Virus record (IMG/VR): IMGVR_UViG_3300003690_000109
Location: 1 to 37,349 of that record
DNA from: a virus
Reading direction: 5' to 3' (one strand)
Length of the DNA: 37,349 nt
The translations under genes were made by a program, and so were the position numbers. A model generated the notes under the pieces. That model was given only the letters and a program-made list of their open reading frames with translations. It had not been told where the DNA came from and searched no databases. The first letter of the stretch is position 1, and each line of letters opens with the position of its first letter. Below are positions 30,560-37,349 of this stretch, in pieces.

Positions 30560-30886
30560 TTATGCTGCGGCTTCAGTGGAAGGTGCGCCAACGGCAATCC
30601 AGCCGTCTAGGGTAGGACTAGTCGATCCCGTAAGTTTAAGTCGTAAAACATGACAAACGAGCTGGACATGAGATGCGCCATCAGCCGTTAAGGTGGCGAC
30701 ATTTACCCACGTTACACCATCGTCGGGAGATGCTTGTAGGGCCAACGTGCCACTGCCAAAGGCGCCTTCTCCATATAAAGTAACTTCCCGCATCTCATCA
30801 TCGTCGGCGCCGGATATATCGGGCGTGACTTCATTCGTGCTAGTGGCATTTGCAGAAGCCGCCGCGAGTAATTTATGAATCGCCAT
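30560..30886 (-). CDS. Small virion structural protein
   Basis: A 108-residue beta-rich protein (REVTLYGEGAFGSGTLALQA, DGVTWVNVATLTADGASHV, VLRLKLTGSTSP). The pattern 'G.GTL.LQ.S.DDG.TW..V' is seen in small phage head-decoration and adaptor proteins. It lies downstream of the major capsid gene and follows a GC-rich hairpin. Function inferred from position and composition. Confidence 0.58.
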   Translation of the reverse strand: MAIHKLLAAASANATSTNEVTPDISGADDDEMREVTLYGEGAFGSGTLALQASPDDGVTWVNVATLTADGASHVQLVCHVLRLKLTGSTSPTLDGWIAVGAPSTEAAA

Positions 30887-30909
30887 GAGGATTCCCCTCT
30901 TGAGGAGTC

Positions 30910-30929
30910 GGGGGGGCTGAAGCCCCCCC
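30910..30929 (-). other. Strong GC hairpin between two structural genes
   Basis: Stem of eight G/C pairs, 30910-30917 with 30922-30929, closed by a UUCA loop on the minus-strand RNA. It starts 7 bases after the stop of the gene at 30936-31238. No U run follows on the transcribed strand, so it is not a standard intrinsic terminator. It might stabilise the upstream capsid mRNA end, slow polymerase, or reduce downstream expression. Confidence 0.7.
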
Positions 30930-30935
30930 TATCCA

Positions 30936-31238
30936 TTAGTCAGTGTCGGTCCCGCCGATCGCAGTAGCGTCGGCAACATCGATGATGCCCGAAGCATTCG
31001 AGAGTACAACGTGGTGACCGAAGACCGCCGTGCCACCGGAGGTTCCGTGGATGTAGATCAGGTCACCGACCTTCATTAAATCGCGGAGTCCGGTATTGGT
31101 TGTCGTGCCGTTGTCGAAGTAGCCGACGCTGTCAATGACAGCGGGAGTATCGGTCGACTTGTAACTCCACATCTGCGGAGCGTTACCAGCCTTTGATCCG
31201 CCACCGACAAGCGAGAGGTTTTCTAGGTTAAGTGCCAT
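30936..31238 (-). CDS. Capsid decoration-like protein
   Basis: A 100-residue protein from ATG 31238 (MALNLENLSLVGGGSKAG) with GGGAG 10 bases upstream; TTG 31244 would add two residues. It has the pattern of small proteins encoded next to podovirus capsid genes: LSLVGGGS, APQMWSYKSTDTPAVIDSVG, YFDNG, LMKVGDLIYIHGT. It ends acidic. Probably decorates or stabilises the head. Confidence 0.68.
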   Translation of the reverse strand: MALNLENLSLVGGGSKAGNAPQMWSYKSTDTPAVIDSVGYFDNGTTTNTGLRDLMKVGDLIYIHGTSGGTAVFGHHVVLSNASGIIDVADATAIGGTDTD

Positions 31239-31244
31239 GATCAA

Positions 31245-32084
31245 CTACTCCCTTGTGGTGATTTCGACGAGGCCTTCAGGATCGATCGCAACGGCGCCGG
31301 CGGAGAGCTTCCCGGTAACAAGCCAGGAGGTCTTCTCGGCGACGTAGTTGATCTCGGTGGATTGCGCCATGCTTTCGGCGTAGCCCATCGCATCCTTGTG
31401 CCAAGCGAATGATGTCCGATCGCTCGAGCCATCGATGGTCAGGCCACCTTCGTCCCGGTCGCCCATCATAATGAAGGTAAACCCGAGGAAGGTATTGACC
31501 TGGCCGTTGACCAGAGCTTTGACGGTATTGAAATCAGACGAGCTGATCTCGGTTTCGGACAAGAGGTTCGCCAGCCCATCGGCTGACATCAGGAAGAAGC
31601 GATCGGCGGTTGGCACGTTGTTGCCATCGAGTTGCCGTTTCGCTTCGCGAATTTTCGCGACGTTGAGGTTGCTATCCGTTCCGCCGATGTCGTTGGAGAC
31701 AGTGGCGGTCGGGGTAGCTGCGACCATTGCGTCCAGCTTGATCTGATCCGCTCTCCGACCGATGGCCCCGGCGACAACCTGAACGAGCTCGCTGCGCTCT
31801 TCGTAGTTGACATGGGTCTGGTCGAAAATATCAGTGTATTCTGGAGCTGCAAAGTCGCTCAATGTCGCGGTGACATTGGTGTGGGCAATATTTAGCGGGG
31901 TCACATCCGTTTGGGGGATGCGGATACCCGCGACGCCTTTCCCGATGAGCGGGAACTGCACGGTAGAGCCCACGACGCCGGTGCGAGTGCGGCAAGTCCC
32001 GGCGAGCTGCTGCTCCGCCTGGTATGCCTGTTTCACCTCGGCATCAAACAATGTCACAAAGTTGGTGGAAAGACTGACAGCCAT
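31245..32084 (-). CDS. Major capsid protein
   Basis: A 279-residue capsid subunit. Signs are the N-terminal helix (LFDAEVKQAYQAEQQLAGTC), the spine segment (VQFPLIGKGVAGIR), PEYTDIFDQTHVNYEERSEL, the long spine helix (VAKIREAKRQLDGNNV), DRFFLMSADGLANLLSE and a C-terminal sheet (WLVTGKLSAGAVAIDPEG). These are typical of the HK97-fold capsid proteins of marine podoviruses. It follows the scaffold gene after a 200-base structured leader with AAAAGGAG just upstream of ATG. Confidence 0.82.
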   Translation of the reverse strand: MAVSLSTNFVTLFDAEVKQAYQAEQQLAGTCRTRTGVVGSTVQFPLIGKGVAGIRIPQTDVTPLNIAHTNVTATLSDFAAPEYTDIFDQTHVNYEERSELVQVVAGAIGRRADQIKLDAMVAATPTATVSNDIGGTDSNLNVAKIREAKRQLDGNNVPTADRFFLMSADGLANLLSETEISSSDFNTVKALVNGQVNTFLGFTFIMMGDRDEGGLTIDGSSDRTSFAWHKDAMGYAESMAQSTEINYVAEKTSWLVTGKLSAGAVAIDPEGLVEITTRE

Positions 32085-32285
32085 CGGGCCATCTCCTTTT
32101 CTGTTTGCGACAAGGCGCTACAGTTATCAGGCGATGCCTGGCTGCGGCTCGGGGGAGGAGCCCCCCGTTTCGCTACGGGTTTTCCCCGCTACCAGACCGG
32201 CCCATCGGAGACGGGTTATCAGTCGATTTTGTTAATGGCCCAAAATATAGGGCAAGTCAACCCAACTAGCCCCATATTTTGCGCT
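32085..32285 (-). other. Structured capsid-gene leader with long hairpin
   Basis: The 201 bases between scaffold and capsid hold no gene I can support. On the minus-strand RNA a 13-pair hairpin forms between 32281-32269 and 32253-32241, with one G-U pair and a 15-base loop, beginning 5 bases after the scaffold stop. Further smaller stems lie nearer the capsid gene (CCCGT/ACGGG and CGGGGG/CCCCCG around 32150-32190). The region ends with the capsid ribosome site AAAAGGAG. A TTGACT lies in the hairpin loop, but I see no good -10 box. A processing site, attenuator or stability element are options. Confidence 0.6.
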
Positions 32286-33128
32286 TTAGAACCTAACGTG
32301 ATTGTCGGGATCGGTGCCGAAGACCTGGGCAAAAACCTTCTCGACCTTCGCTCTGTAGGCTGGATTGGTCTTGTACTCTGGGGATTTGACCATCTCGAAG
32401 CACTCTTCCTTGGACGGCAGCGGCTCGGCGTCGCTGCCTGGGGCGACGGGGATCGTCATGGTGTCGCCGTAGTATCGGCGCATATTCATAAACACCCTGA
32501 CGCCGGCAGCGGTGCCGGCCATGACATCGAACTCTTCCCGATCGTCCTTCGAGAGATAGCCGGCCTCGGACAGCTTGTCGGCGAAATCACACTGGGCATC
32601 GATGATCTCCTGGGCCTGGGGGCCGAGTATCTTCTTTTCTTTGTCCAAGTCGAAGGTCGTTTCCTGGGCGACGTCGGAGCTGTTCTGGATCACCAGACCG
32701 ATGACCTTCTCGTAGATGTCCTGGGAAAAGCCGGCCTTAATCGCCAGCTCGTTGAACTTGCCGAGCATCGCATCGTCCTCGGGGATTTTCTCATCCATGA
32801 ACTTGCCGTCGTACTTGCCGTCCTTCGGCACCCTGTGCTTGTCGCTTCTGAACTTGCTCTCGAGCTCGGTATAGGATTTTGCCAGGCTCTCGGTATCGAC
32901 CTCGCCGTTCTTCCAGAACTTCTCGGGGATGTGCTCGGGCCGTTCCGCCGGCTCGGCATCGACGGGATCGGCCTTGCCGGCCTCGGGATCGGCGCGATGC
33001 TCGACCGTCGTGTCTTCAGGCCTGAGATCGTCCTTGGGCTTTTCGGCGGCTTTCGCCGCCGTCGCTTCGCCGGCCAGGCTAGTCGCCGCCGGCGCTTCTT
33101 CCGCTACTGCCGCTGCTGCTTCCGCCAT
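32286..33128 (-). CDS. Capsid scaffold protein
   Basis: A 280-residue acidic, helical protein that would guide capsid assembly and then leave. The Ala/Glu-rich N-terminus (AAAAVAEEAPAATSLAG) is disordered. Next come HIPEKFWKNGEVDTESLAKS and YTELESKFRS, a motif common in T7-like scaffolds ('P.KFW..G..D.ESLAKSY.ELE'), then helices and a basic-acidic C-terminus (NPAYRAKVEKVFAQVFG). Located directly before the capsid gene. GAGGAG is about 9 bases before ATG 33128. Confidence 0.8.
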   Translation of the reverse strand: MAEAAAAVAEEAPAATSLAGEATAAKAAEKPKDDLRPEDTTVEHRADPEAGKADPVDAEPAERPEHIPEKFWKNGEVDTESLAKSYTELESKFRSDKHRVPKDGKYDGKFMDEKIPEDDAMLGKFNELAIKAGFSQDIYEKVIGLVIQNSSDVAQETTFDLDKEKKILGPQAQEIIDAQCDFADKLSEAGYLSKDDREEFDVMAGTAAGVRVFMNMRRYYGDTMTIPVAPGSDAEPLPSKEECFEMVKSPEYKTNPAYRAKVEKVFAQVFGTDPDNHVRF

Positions 33129-33141
33129 TAAGTATTACTCC

Positions 33142-33258
33142 TCATTTCTTCTTCGGTTTTTCCACGGGGGCCGGTTTCGCGGAAACACCGCTAAAGAGTA
33201 GACCTCTCCGCCGCGGGCTGACCTTACTTGATTTCTTCTTGGTGGTTTTCTTCGCCAT
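33142..33258 (-). CDS. 38-residue lysine-rich peptide
   Basis: ATG 33258 shares a base with the previous stop (TAATG), with GAGGAA just upstream. The peptide is MAKKTTKKKSSKVSPRRRG, then a short hydrophobic bit (LLFSGVS) and a basic end (PVEKPKKK). Strong positive charge suggests nucleic acid or scaffold binding. It ends at 33142, and the scaffold ribosome site begins in its stop codon. Confidence 0.5.
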   Translation of the reverse strand: MAKKTTKKKSSKVSPRRRGLLFSGVSAKPAPVEKPKKK

Positions 33259-33557
33259 TACTTCCTCTCTTTCGCTCGGCGCATCCGAGCCTTCAGTTCT
33301 CTTATGAGGGTATTTTGACCCTCCCGAAAAAATCCGTAGCTGGTATCGAAGCCAGGAGCCCAGGTCGGCTGTTCCAGGTAGCTCTTCTCGAGAAACTCGA
33401 GAACATCCTTGCCGTCCTTGGTGATGAATACCCTGGCGATCTTCTTGTCCATCTCCGCTTGCTCGGTCGCCTGGTATTCAGGCTGCGTCGGCGGCTCTGC
33501 GTTGACGCCGTCCCAGCCAGGTGAGGCGATCGATAAAATTTCTGCTTCTTCTGCCAT
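33258..33557 (-). CDS. Bbp19-like small virion-assembly protein
   Basis: A 99-residue protein lying between portal and scaffold. The pattern IARVFITKDGKDVLEFLEKS, then SYGFFREGQNTLIRELKARM, matches the Bbp19 type ('F.T.DG..VL..L', 'REGQ...I..I'), small proteins always found near phage portal genes. Exact role unknown, probably head assembly. ATG 33557 overlaps the portal stop. Confidence 0.68.
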   Translation of the reverse strand: MAEEAEILSIASPGWDGVNAEPPTQPEYQATEQAEMDKKIARVFITKDGKDVLEFLEKSYLEQPTWAPGFDTSYGFFREGQNTLIRELKARMRRAKERK

Positions 33558-35134
33558 TAGACGGGAGCTCCTGGCGGCGGAGCACCGGGATCAACCGGCG
33601 CCGCCTGGGCTGTGGCCTGGGCCTCGAGGAATTGCCGACCAAGCTCGACAGCATCTGTTCGATCAGCGGGGGTTGTTCTTAGAGAGATCGGAACGCCGAG
33701 CTGATCGGCCACCCAATCGGAGATCGCTTCCATGTTGGCGGTGGCCTGGCCGACCGGCCCGAGCTGCTGGGCGACGCTGACCCATTGCAAGACGTTCTGC
33801 ACTTCATCGAGGTTCTGGGCCTGGGCAAGCGGCGAGACGGGAATGATCTGAACCTCGAGGCCATCGATCTTGAGCGGCAGATCGATGATCCCCTGGTCGC
33901 CCATCTCTTCCAAAACGAGACGCACGAGGGGAACCATTGTCTCTGTAATAAGCCGGCCAAAAGCTGACCCGAGATTGGTTGCCAAATCCCTCATGCGCTC
34001 GACGATCTCTGTCGCAGACCTGGCGCTCATGTTGTCTGGTGGGAGACTGTCATCGAGCAGGGTCTTCTTGATCTGCAAGCGGAGGTCGTTGATCACGAGC
34101 TGCGAGAGCTGCAAGTCCCCAGACCTCGGGAGCGGCTGGAGAGATGGCCCTTGCGGTCCACCGTTTCGAGCCACGGGGATGATAGCACCAGGCACGATCC
34201 TGATGGTCTGGGGATTGAGGACGCCGTCGTCGATGGCGGTATAGACGCCAGCGATATTGATCGAGGCGTTCTTGAGCAGCAGTTCGATCGCCTTATTGAG
34301 GGTCTTGATGTCGGGCAGGGCCGAGATCAGTGGGCCGCGACCGAGAACCTCGCCGGCAATCTTGGTGAACCGGCTGATAATCCAGGGGCTGCGCTTGATC
34401 TGGCGTTCGACGATGTTCTCGCTCTGGGTGTCGGTCATCTGGCGCCAGATGTAGTAGTACCACTTCTGGTCGGCGAGATCGAAGATCGTCGCTTCCTTGA
34501 GATTGACTTCGTCGGTCGGCTTTTCCTTGAGGAGGTCTTCCAAGTCCTGGGAAAGGACGGCGTCGGGCCAGGTGCGCTTGATATTCTCGACCGGCATCTT
34601 CATTTTGCGGTAGACGTTCTGGGCATTTCCGTTTGGGCCTTCCTCGAAGGCAATCAGAAAAGACGGCACGGCTGTGAACTTGATCTTCTGCTGGTCGTCG
34701 CCTTTCTGCACCATCAGCGCCGCCGTCCCGACGCAGAGGTCGAGGAGGAACTCGCCCATGCCCAGGTCGAAGTTAGTCTGGCGGATCAGCGCGAAGAACT
34801 TGTCGGTGAAAAGCTGGAGCGCCTGGCGAACATCGTTCTTGTTTTCCTCGGGGATGTCGGTGCCAGGCTGCAAATCCATCCATTTTTTATCGGGGGGAAA
34901 CAGGCCTGACTGTAATCGGTTGGCAAAGCGCACCGTCGAGTGGATCGCCGTGCTGTCGAAAACCCGCAGCCCTTTGGTTTGTCCTTTGACGCCGCTCTCC
35001 CAGCTCCCATCGTAGAGGTTCCGCTGCGGCAGCGCGAATTCATACGCCTCATCGTAGATGGCTCGCCACGGCTCCTTGCGTTGCCAGGCGGCTTTCGATC
35101 GCTTGCGGAGCTGCTCGGGGGTAAATCCCGGCAT
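33557..35134 (-). CDS. Portal (head-tail connector) protein
   Basis: A 525-residue portal of the T7 gp8 type, forming the ring through which DNA enters and leaves. Signs are the N-terminal WRAIYDEAYEFALPQRN, VFDSTAIHSTVRFANRLQSG, LFPPDKKWMDLQPG, then FLLDLCVGTAALMVQKGDD, WIISRFTKIAGEVLGRGPL and MSARSATEIVERMRDLATNL. Length is close to the family's usual 530-540. The Pro/Ala-rich C-terminus is flexible. ATG 35134 follows directly after the stop of a 12-codon frame. Confidence 0.85.
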   Translation of the reverse strand: MPGFTPEQLRKRSKAAWQRKEPWRAIYDEAYEFALPQRNLYDGSWESGVKGQTKGLRVFDSTAIHSTVRFANRLQSGLFPPDKKWMDLQPGTDIPEENKNDVRQALQLFTDKFFALIRQTNFDLGMGEFLLDLCVGTAALMVQKGDDQQKIKFTAVPSFLIAFEEGPNGNAQNVYRKMKMPVENIKRTWPDAVLSQDLEDLLKEKPTDEVNLKEATIFDLADQKWYYYIWRQMTDTQSENIVERQIKRSPWIISRFTKIAGEVLGRGPLISALPDIKTLNKAIELLLKNASINIAGVYTAIDDGVLNPQTIRIVPGAIIPVARNGGPQGPSLQPLPRSGDLQLSQLVINDLRLQIKKTLLDDSLPPDNMSARSATEIVERMRDLATNLGSAFGRLITETMVPLVRLVLEEMGDQGIIDLPLKIDGLEVQIIPVSPLAQAQNLDEVQNVLQWVSVAQQLGPVGQATANMEAISDWVADQLGVPISLRTTPADRTDAVELGRQFLEAQATAQAAPVDPGAPPPGAPV

Positions 35135-35173
35135 CTACTTCTCACGCTTCTTGGGGTTCCTCTGGAAAGCCAT
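35135..35173 (-). CDS. 12-codon frame between small Pro-rich gene and portal
   Basis: ATG 35173 shares a base with the stop of the Pro-rich gene and the frame ends TAG directly followed by the portal ATG. It encodes MAFQRNPKKREK. It may be a true micro-peptide or only a bridge that keeps ribosomes moving from one gene to the portal. The portal itself has no strong ribosome site. Confidence 0.3.
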   Translation of the reverse strand: MAFQRNPKKREK

Positions 35174-35385
35174 TAGGGCGCCCTACCTGGGCCGAGGGTT
35201 GTACTGGCTCCCGAGCTCCCGATGCCGAGAGGCGATCCCGAGATCAGGGGTCGAGCTGCCAGGCGCCGAGCTCGACCAGCCGCTGCGGCTTCTTGTTCCG
35301 CTCGGTTTTCAAACCTGGGCTCTGGGATAGGCGCCGGCGGCGGAGGGGGGGCCGGCGCTGATGGTGAAGAAAATAGTCCACCCAT
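35173..35385 (-). CDS. Small Pro-rich structural protein, paralogue B
   Basis: A 70-residue protein beginning MGGLFSSPSAPAPPPPPAP, then a basic helix (RAEQEAAAAGRARRL) and a Gly/Ser-rich end (ISGSPLGIGSSGASTTLGPG). It resembles the gene just upstream (35385-35657) in the N-terminal G-L-F-S-x-P-x-A-P-x-P-P-P motif and the TxLGP end, so the two look like an old tandem duplication. Such Pro-rich proteins are common before podovirus portals. Role unknown, perhaps a virion linker. Confidence 0.6.
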   Translation of the reverse strand: MGGLFSSPSAPAPPPPPAPIPEPRFENRAEQEAAAAGRARRLAARPLISGSPLGIGSSGASTTLGPGRAP

Positions 35386-35657
35386 TATGATGTTCTCCTG
35401 TCAGGGTTGCGGGGAGTCCCCGATGGCCCCAGGCTGGTGTCGGTTGGGACGCCGAGGGCGGGATCGATGCGGGTCTGGAAGATGAGGGCTCTGGAGCCGG
35501 CGCCAGATCGGGCTCGGCGCCTGGCGGAGATTTCCTGTTGACGCTGCCGCTCCTGGCGGTTGAGGCGATCCTCTTGCTCTTGCTGCTTACGCAGAAGCTC
35601 GGGGTCAGGGCCTGGCGGAGGAGGGGGGGCTTTCGGGGCTGAGAACAGGCCGCTCAT
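35385..35657 (-). CDS. Small Pro-rich structural protein, paralogue A
   Basis: A 90-residue protein from ATG 35657 (MSGLFSAPKAPPPPPGPDPE); ATG 35666 would add three residues but lies too close to GAGGG. A charged coiled coil follows (KQQEQEDRLNRQERQRQQE), then a basic part and an end with ALIFQTRIDPALGVPTDTSL. It overlaps the end of the gp13-like gene by 53 bases in another frame, and its stop shares a base with the start of its paralogue. Confidence 0.6.
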   Translation of the reverse strand: MSGLFSAPKAPPPPPGPDPELLRKQQEQEDRLNRQERQRQQEISARRRARSGAGSRALIFQTRIDPALGVPTDTSLGPSGTPRNPDRRTS

Positions 35658-36159
35658 TGCTGTCATCCCTCAATCGTGAATACATCTTGGCGTCCGAGCC
35701 ATCGGGGCCGAAGCGCCGAAGAACGCCTTCCTCTTGAAAATAGAGAGATCGTATCCATTTGTCAGCGGGTTCATTAAGGGTATGAACGGTGGCCTGAAGG
35801 CGAACCAAGTGGAGCTCTGACATAATTATGTCGAAAAAGAGCTTGGTCACCCGATGAAAAGATCGGGCCACAGATGTCACATCGGCATCGGGGATGAGCC
35901 ACACCTCGGCGACGCCAGGCCACAATTTAATGACGCCGAAGCAGCACATCGGCTTGCCGGCCTTGGCGCCGGTGTAGGCATAGCCAAGCGTCGCCATGCC
36001 ACTGAGCATCCCCAGCCAATCGGGCAGATGCTCGAGGTAGGCCTTGTCGAAGATGCCGAGCTCCATCATCTGGACATGGACGGGGCTGAACGGCACGAGC
36101 TGCCGATCGCCGGTGAGCTTGACGGCCTTGTTGAGGGCCTCGATGTCTTCGAGGATCAT
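35605..36159 (-). CDS. T7 gp13-like (acetyltransferase-fold) virion protein
   Basis: A 184-residue protein of the Phage_T7_Gp13 type. Visible signs are FSPVHVQMMELGIFDKAYL near residues 24-42, MLSGMATLGYAYTGAKAGKP, CCFGVIKLWPGVAEVWLIPD, SFHRVTKLFFDIIMSELHLV and LRRFGPDGSD. 'VAEVWLIPD' and the spacing of strands fit a GNAT-like fold, as in gp13 relatives. In T7 gp13 is needed for core assembly. The last 20 residues are encoded over the next gene. ATG 36159 lies just after the terminase stop at 36169. Confidence 0.75.
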   Translation of the reverse strand: MILEDIEALNKAVKLTGDRQLVPFSPVHVQMMELGIFDKAYLEHLPDWLGMLSGMATLGYAYTGAKAGKPMCCFGVIKLWPGVAEVWLIPDADVTSVARSFHRVTKLFFDIIMSELHLVRLQATVHTLNEPADKWIRSLYFQEEGVLRRFGPDGSDAKMYSRLRDDSNERPVLSPESPPSSARP

Positions 36160-36168
36160 GTACCACCC

Positions 36169-37349
36169 CTAGGCGAAGACATCGAAATCCATCGAGGCGA
36201 CGCCCTGGCTGGAAGAACCGCTCTTCCTGGTCATGTGTCGATGCTCGCCGCCGCCGAGCACGAGGTAGCCGTAGGCGTCACCGACATGGGAGTGCTCGTT
36301 CTTGTTGGGAACATCTCGGAACCGCTCCTGGCCGGCGCCGATCGCGATCCTCGAGAAGTGGTAGCCGCCGGCGAGGGCTTTGCGAGTACGCAAGCACTTC
36401 TTGTCCACCAGCAAACCTGGCTGCTTGTCGATGAAGCGGATCATCGGCGCCGCCATCGCCTCTCGCCTGGTTTTCCAATCGTTGGTAAAGGCCGGCCTGG
36501 CTAACAGGCCGAGGGTCTTCAGGTGGTCGAAGGCGGTGACCTCGTATATCTGATCTCGCTGGACGCCGGCGGGATCGCCCCAGATCATCACGTTGGCCTT
36601 CGGGAACAGCGTCTCGATCTCGGGCAGCAGAAGGTTGCCAAATCGCTCGAGGCCCATGTCGAAAGTCACCAGCTCATGCAGAATTTTCCATTGGCCGCGC
36701 AGCGATCTCTGCCCGAAGACCGCCGCCGGCGTCAACCCGAAATCCAGGCCGATGTGCAGCGGCAGATCGGGATCGTACTTGAGGTTCTCGACGCTCATCA
36801 GGTCGTCGTCATATTCTGGCGTGATGGCCTTGCCCTCGACGACGTAGGTGTACTCGCCCTTGGCATAGCACCTGATCCAATCGAGACGCTTGCCGCCGAC
36901 AAGCTGCTCGTAATATCCATCGGGAAGATTGTTGAGGTTCTCGGCGTTGGGGTTGACCGTCCACCATCTGCCGGCGCTCAAGACAAATCCGTTGGCCTCG
37001 GGATCGCTCGGCAGATCGGCCTCGGCGACCTCGAAGACGCCAGACGGCTGGCGGTAAAACTTCCATGGGAACTTGCCGCCAGGCGCTTCGCCGCGCTCGG
37101 CGAGCTTGAACCACCAGTGATCGTCGTCCATCGGATTGGTGTCCATCCAGATGCCGCGCCAGGTCGGCCCCCCGTCGCTCTTGACGGGATACCGGCCCAC
37201 CCTATGGGTCAACCCATCGACGATCGCCTTCGGCAGCTCCCTGGCCTCGTTGATCCAGGCGCCGGTGAGCTCGAGGGACAGCAGTTTCCGCACATCCTTC
37301 GGCTGGTCGAGGGCGAGGAAGATCACCTCGCAGTCGATGCCGTGCGCTT
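36169..37349 (-). CDS. terL: Terminase large subunit, C-terminal fragment (cut by window edge)
   Basis: About 392 residues reading in from the right edge: (A)HGIDCEVIFLALDQPKDVRK, LSLELTGAWINEARELPKAI, RGIWMDTNPMDDDHWWFKL, then the nuclease half with LHIGLDFGLTPAAVFGQ (metal Asp), NVMIWGDPAGVQ and HVGDAYGYLVLGG (Asp). This covers the rest of the ATPase and the RNase H-like nuclease of phage large terminases. There is no start in the window: the N-terminus with Walker A is at 1-158. The GTG near 37326 is an internal Val codon, not a start. Confidence 0.88.
   Translation of the reverse strand, partial: AHGIDCEVIFLALDQPKDVRKLLSLELTGAWINEARELPKAIVDGLTHRVGRYPVKSDGGPTWRGIWMDTNPMDDDHWWFKLAERGEAPGGKFPWKFYRQPSGVFEVAEADLPSDPEANGFVLSAGRWWTVNPNAENLNNLPDGYYEQLVGGKRLDWIRCYAKGEYTYVVEGKAITPEYDDDLMSVENLKYDPDLPLHIGLDFGLTPAAVFGQRSLRGQWKILHELVTFDMGLERFGNLLLPEIETLFPKANVMIWGDPAGVQRDQIYEVTAFDHLKTLGLLARPAFTNDWKTRREAMAAPMIRFIDKQPGLLVDKKCLRTRKALAGGYHFSRIAIGAGQERFRDVPNKNEHSHVGDAYGYLVLGGGEHRHMTRKSGSSSQGVASMDFDVFA

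Noticed and set aside
32232-32260. Sigma70 promoter before the capsid gene (TTGACT in the hairpin loop)
   Set aside because: The hexamers at 17-18 bases spacing match the -10 consensus poorly; the hairpin is a better explanation.
1-37349. tRNA genes
   Set aside because: No cloverleaf with a T-loop GTTCRANNC was recognised in the few gaps; nearly all DNA is coding. A tRNA scan was not possible.

Overview
This window looks like almost one full genome length of a short-tailed (podovirus-type) double-stranded DNA phage of a bacterial host. The virion genes follow the T7-like plan: terminase, gp13-like protein, portal, scaffold, major capsid, tail tube A and B, three internal virion proteins and a T7-type tail fibre. 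I see no phage RNA polymerase, DNA polymerase, helicase, integrase or tRNA gene. Replication instead looks lambda-like: an initiator gene carries its own iterons, next to a RuvC-like resolvase, a YqaJ-type exonuclease and an annealing protein. The DNA is GC-rich, with GC-rich third positions, except for an AT-richer block at about 12.3-17.4 kb. An alphaproteobacterial, possibly aquatic, host is a guess from style only.

Layout. (a) About 4.89 kb down to 1, minus strand: RHH regulator, RuvC-like nuclease, zinc-ribbon protein, O-like initiator with an internal origin, a second replication protein, a second winged-helix protein, small proteins, an SSB-tipped protein, small terminase, start of large terminase. 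(b) About 4.92-4.96 kb: divergent control region with a sigma70-like promoter and a perfect 17-bp palindrome over its -10 box. (c) 4.997-12.225 kb, plus strand: early operon with a membrane protein, a PAPS-reductase-like enzyme, many small unknown genes, a serine recombinase, YqaJ exonuclease, annealing protein and a LexA-type DNA-binding domain, ending at a strong terminator. (d) 37.35 kb down to 12.28 kb, minus strand: end of large terminase, then portal, capsid, tail, internal virion, fibre and lysis genes.

The large terminase is split over the two window ends: Walker A at the left edge, the rest at the right. The halves do not join in frame, and a middle piece (roughly 80-110 codons, judged from the family) is absent. 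The molecule is therefore probably circularly permuted or concatemeric, and the window lacks a few hundred bases of a full circle. Late transcription would then run unbroken from 4.89 kb through the window ends to 12.28 kb.

The most striking finds are two type II hammerhead ribozymes (6458-6509 and 6911-6960). Both have all core bases and compensating changes in their stems, and each starts on the stop codon of an early gene. They occupy the only two long gaps of an operon whose other genes overlap. The second is the origin: four dyad iterons followed by an AT-rich patch, all inside the initiator gene, as in lambda O.
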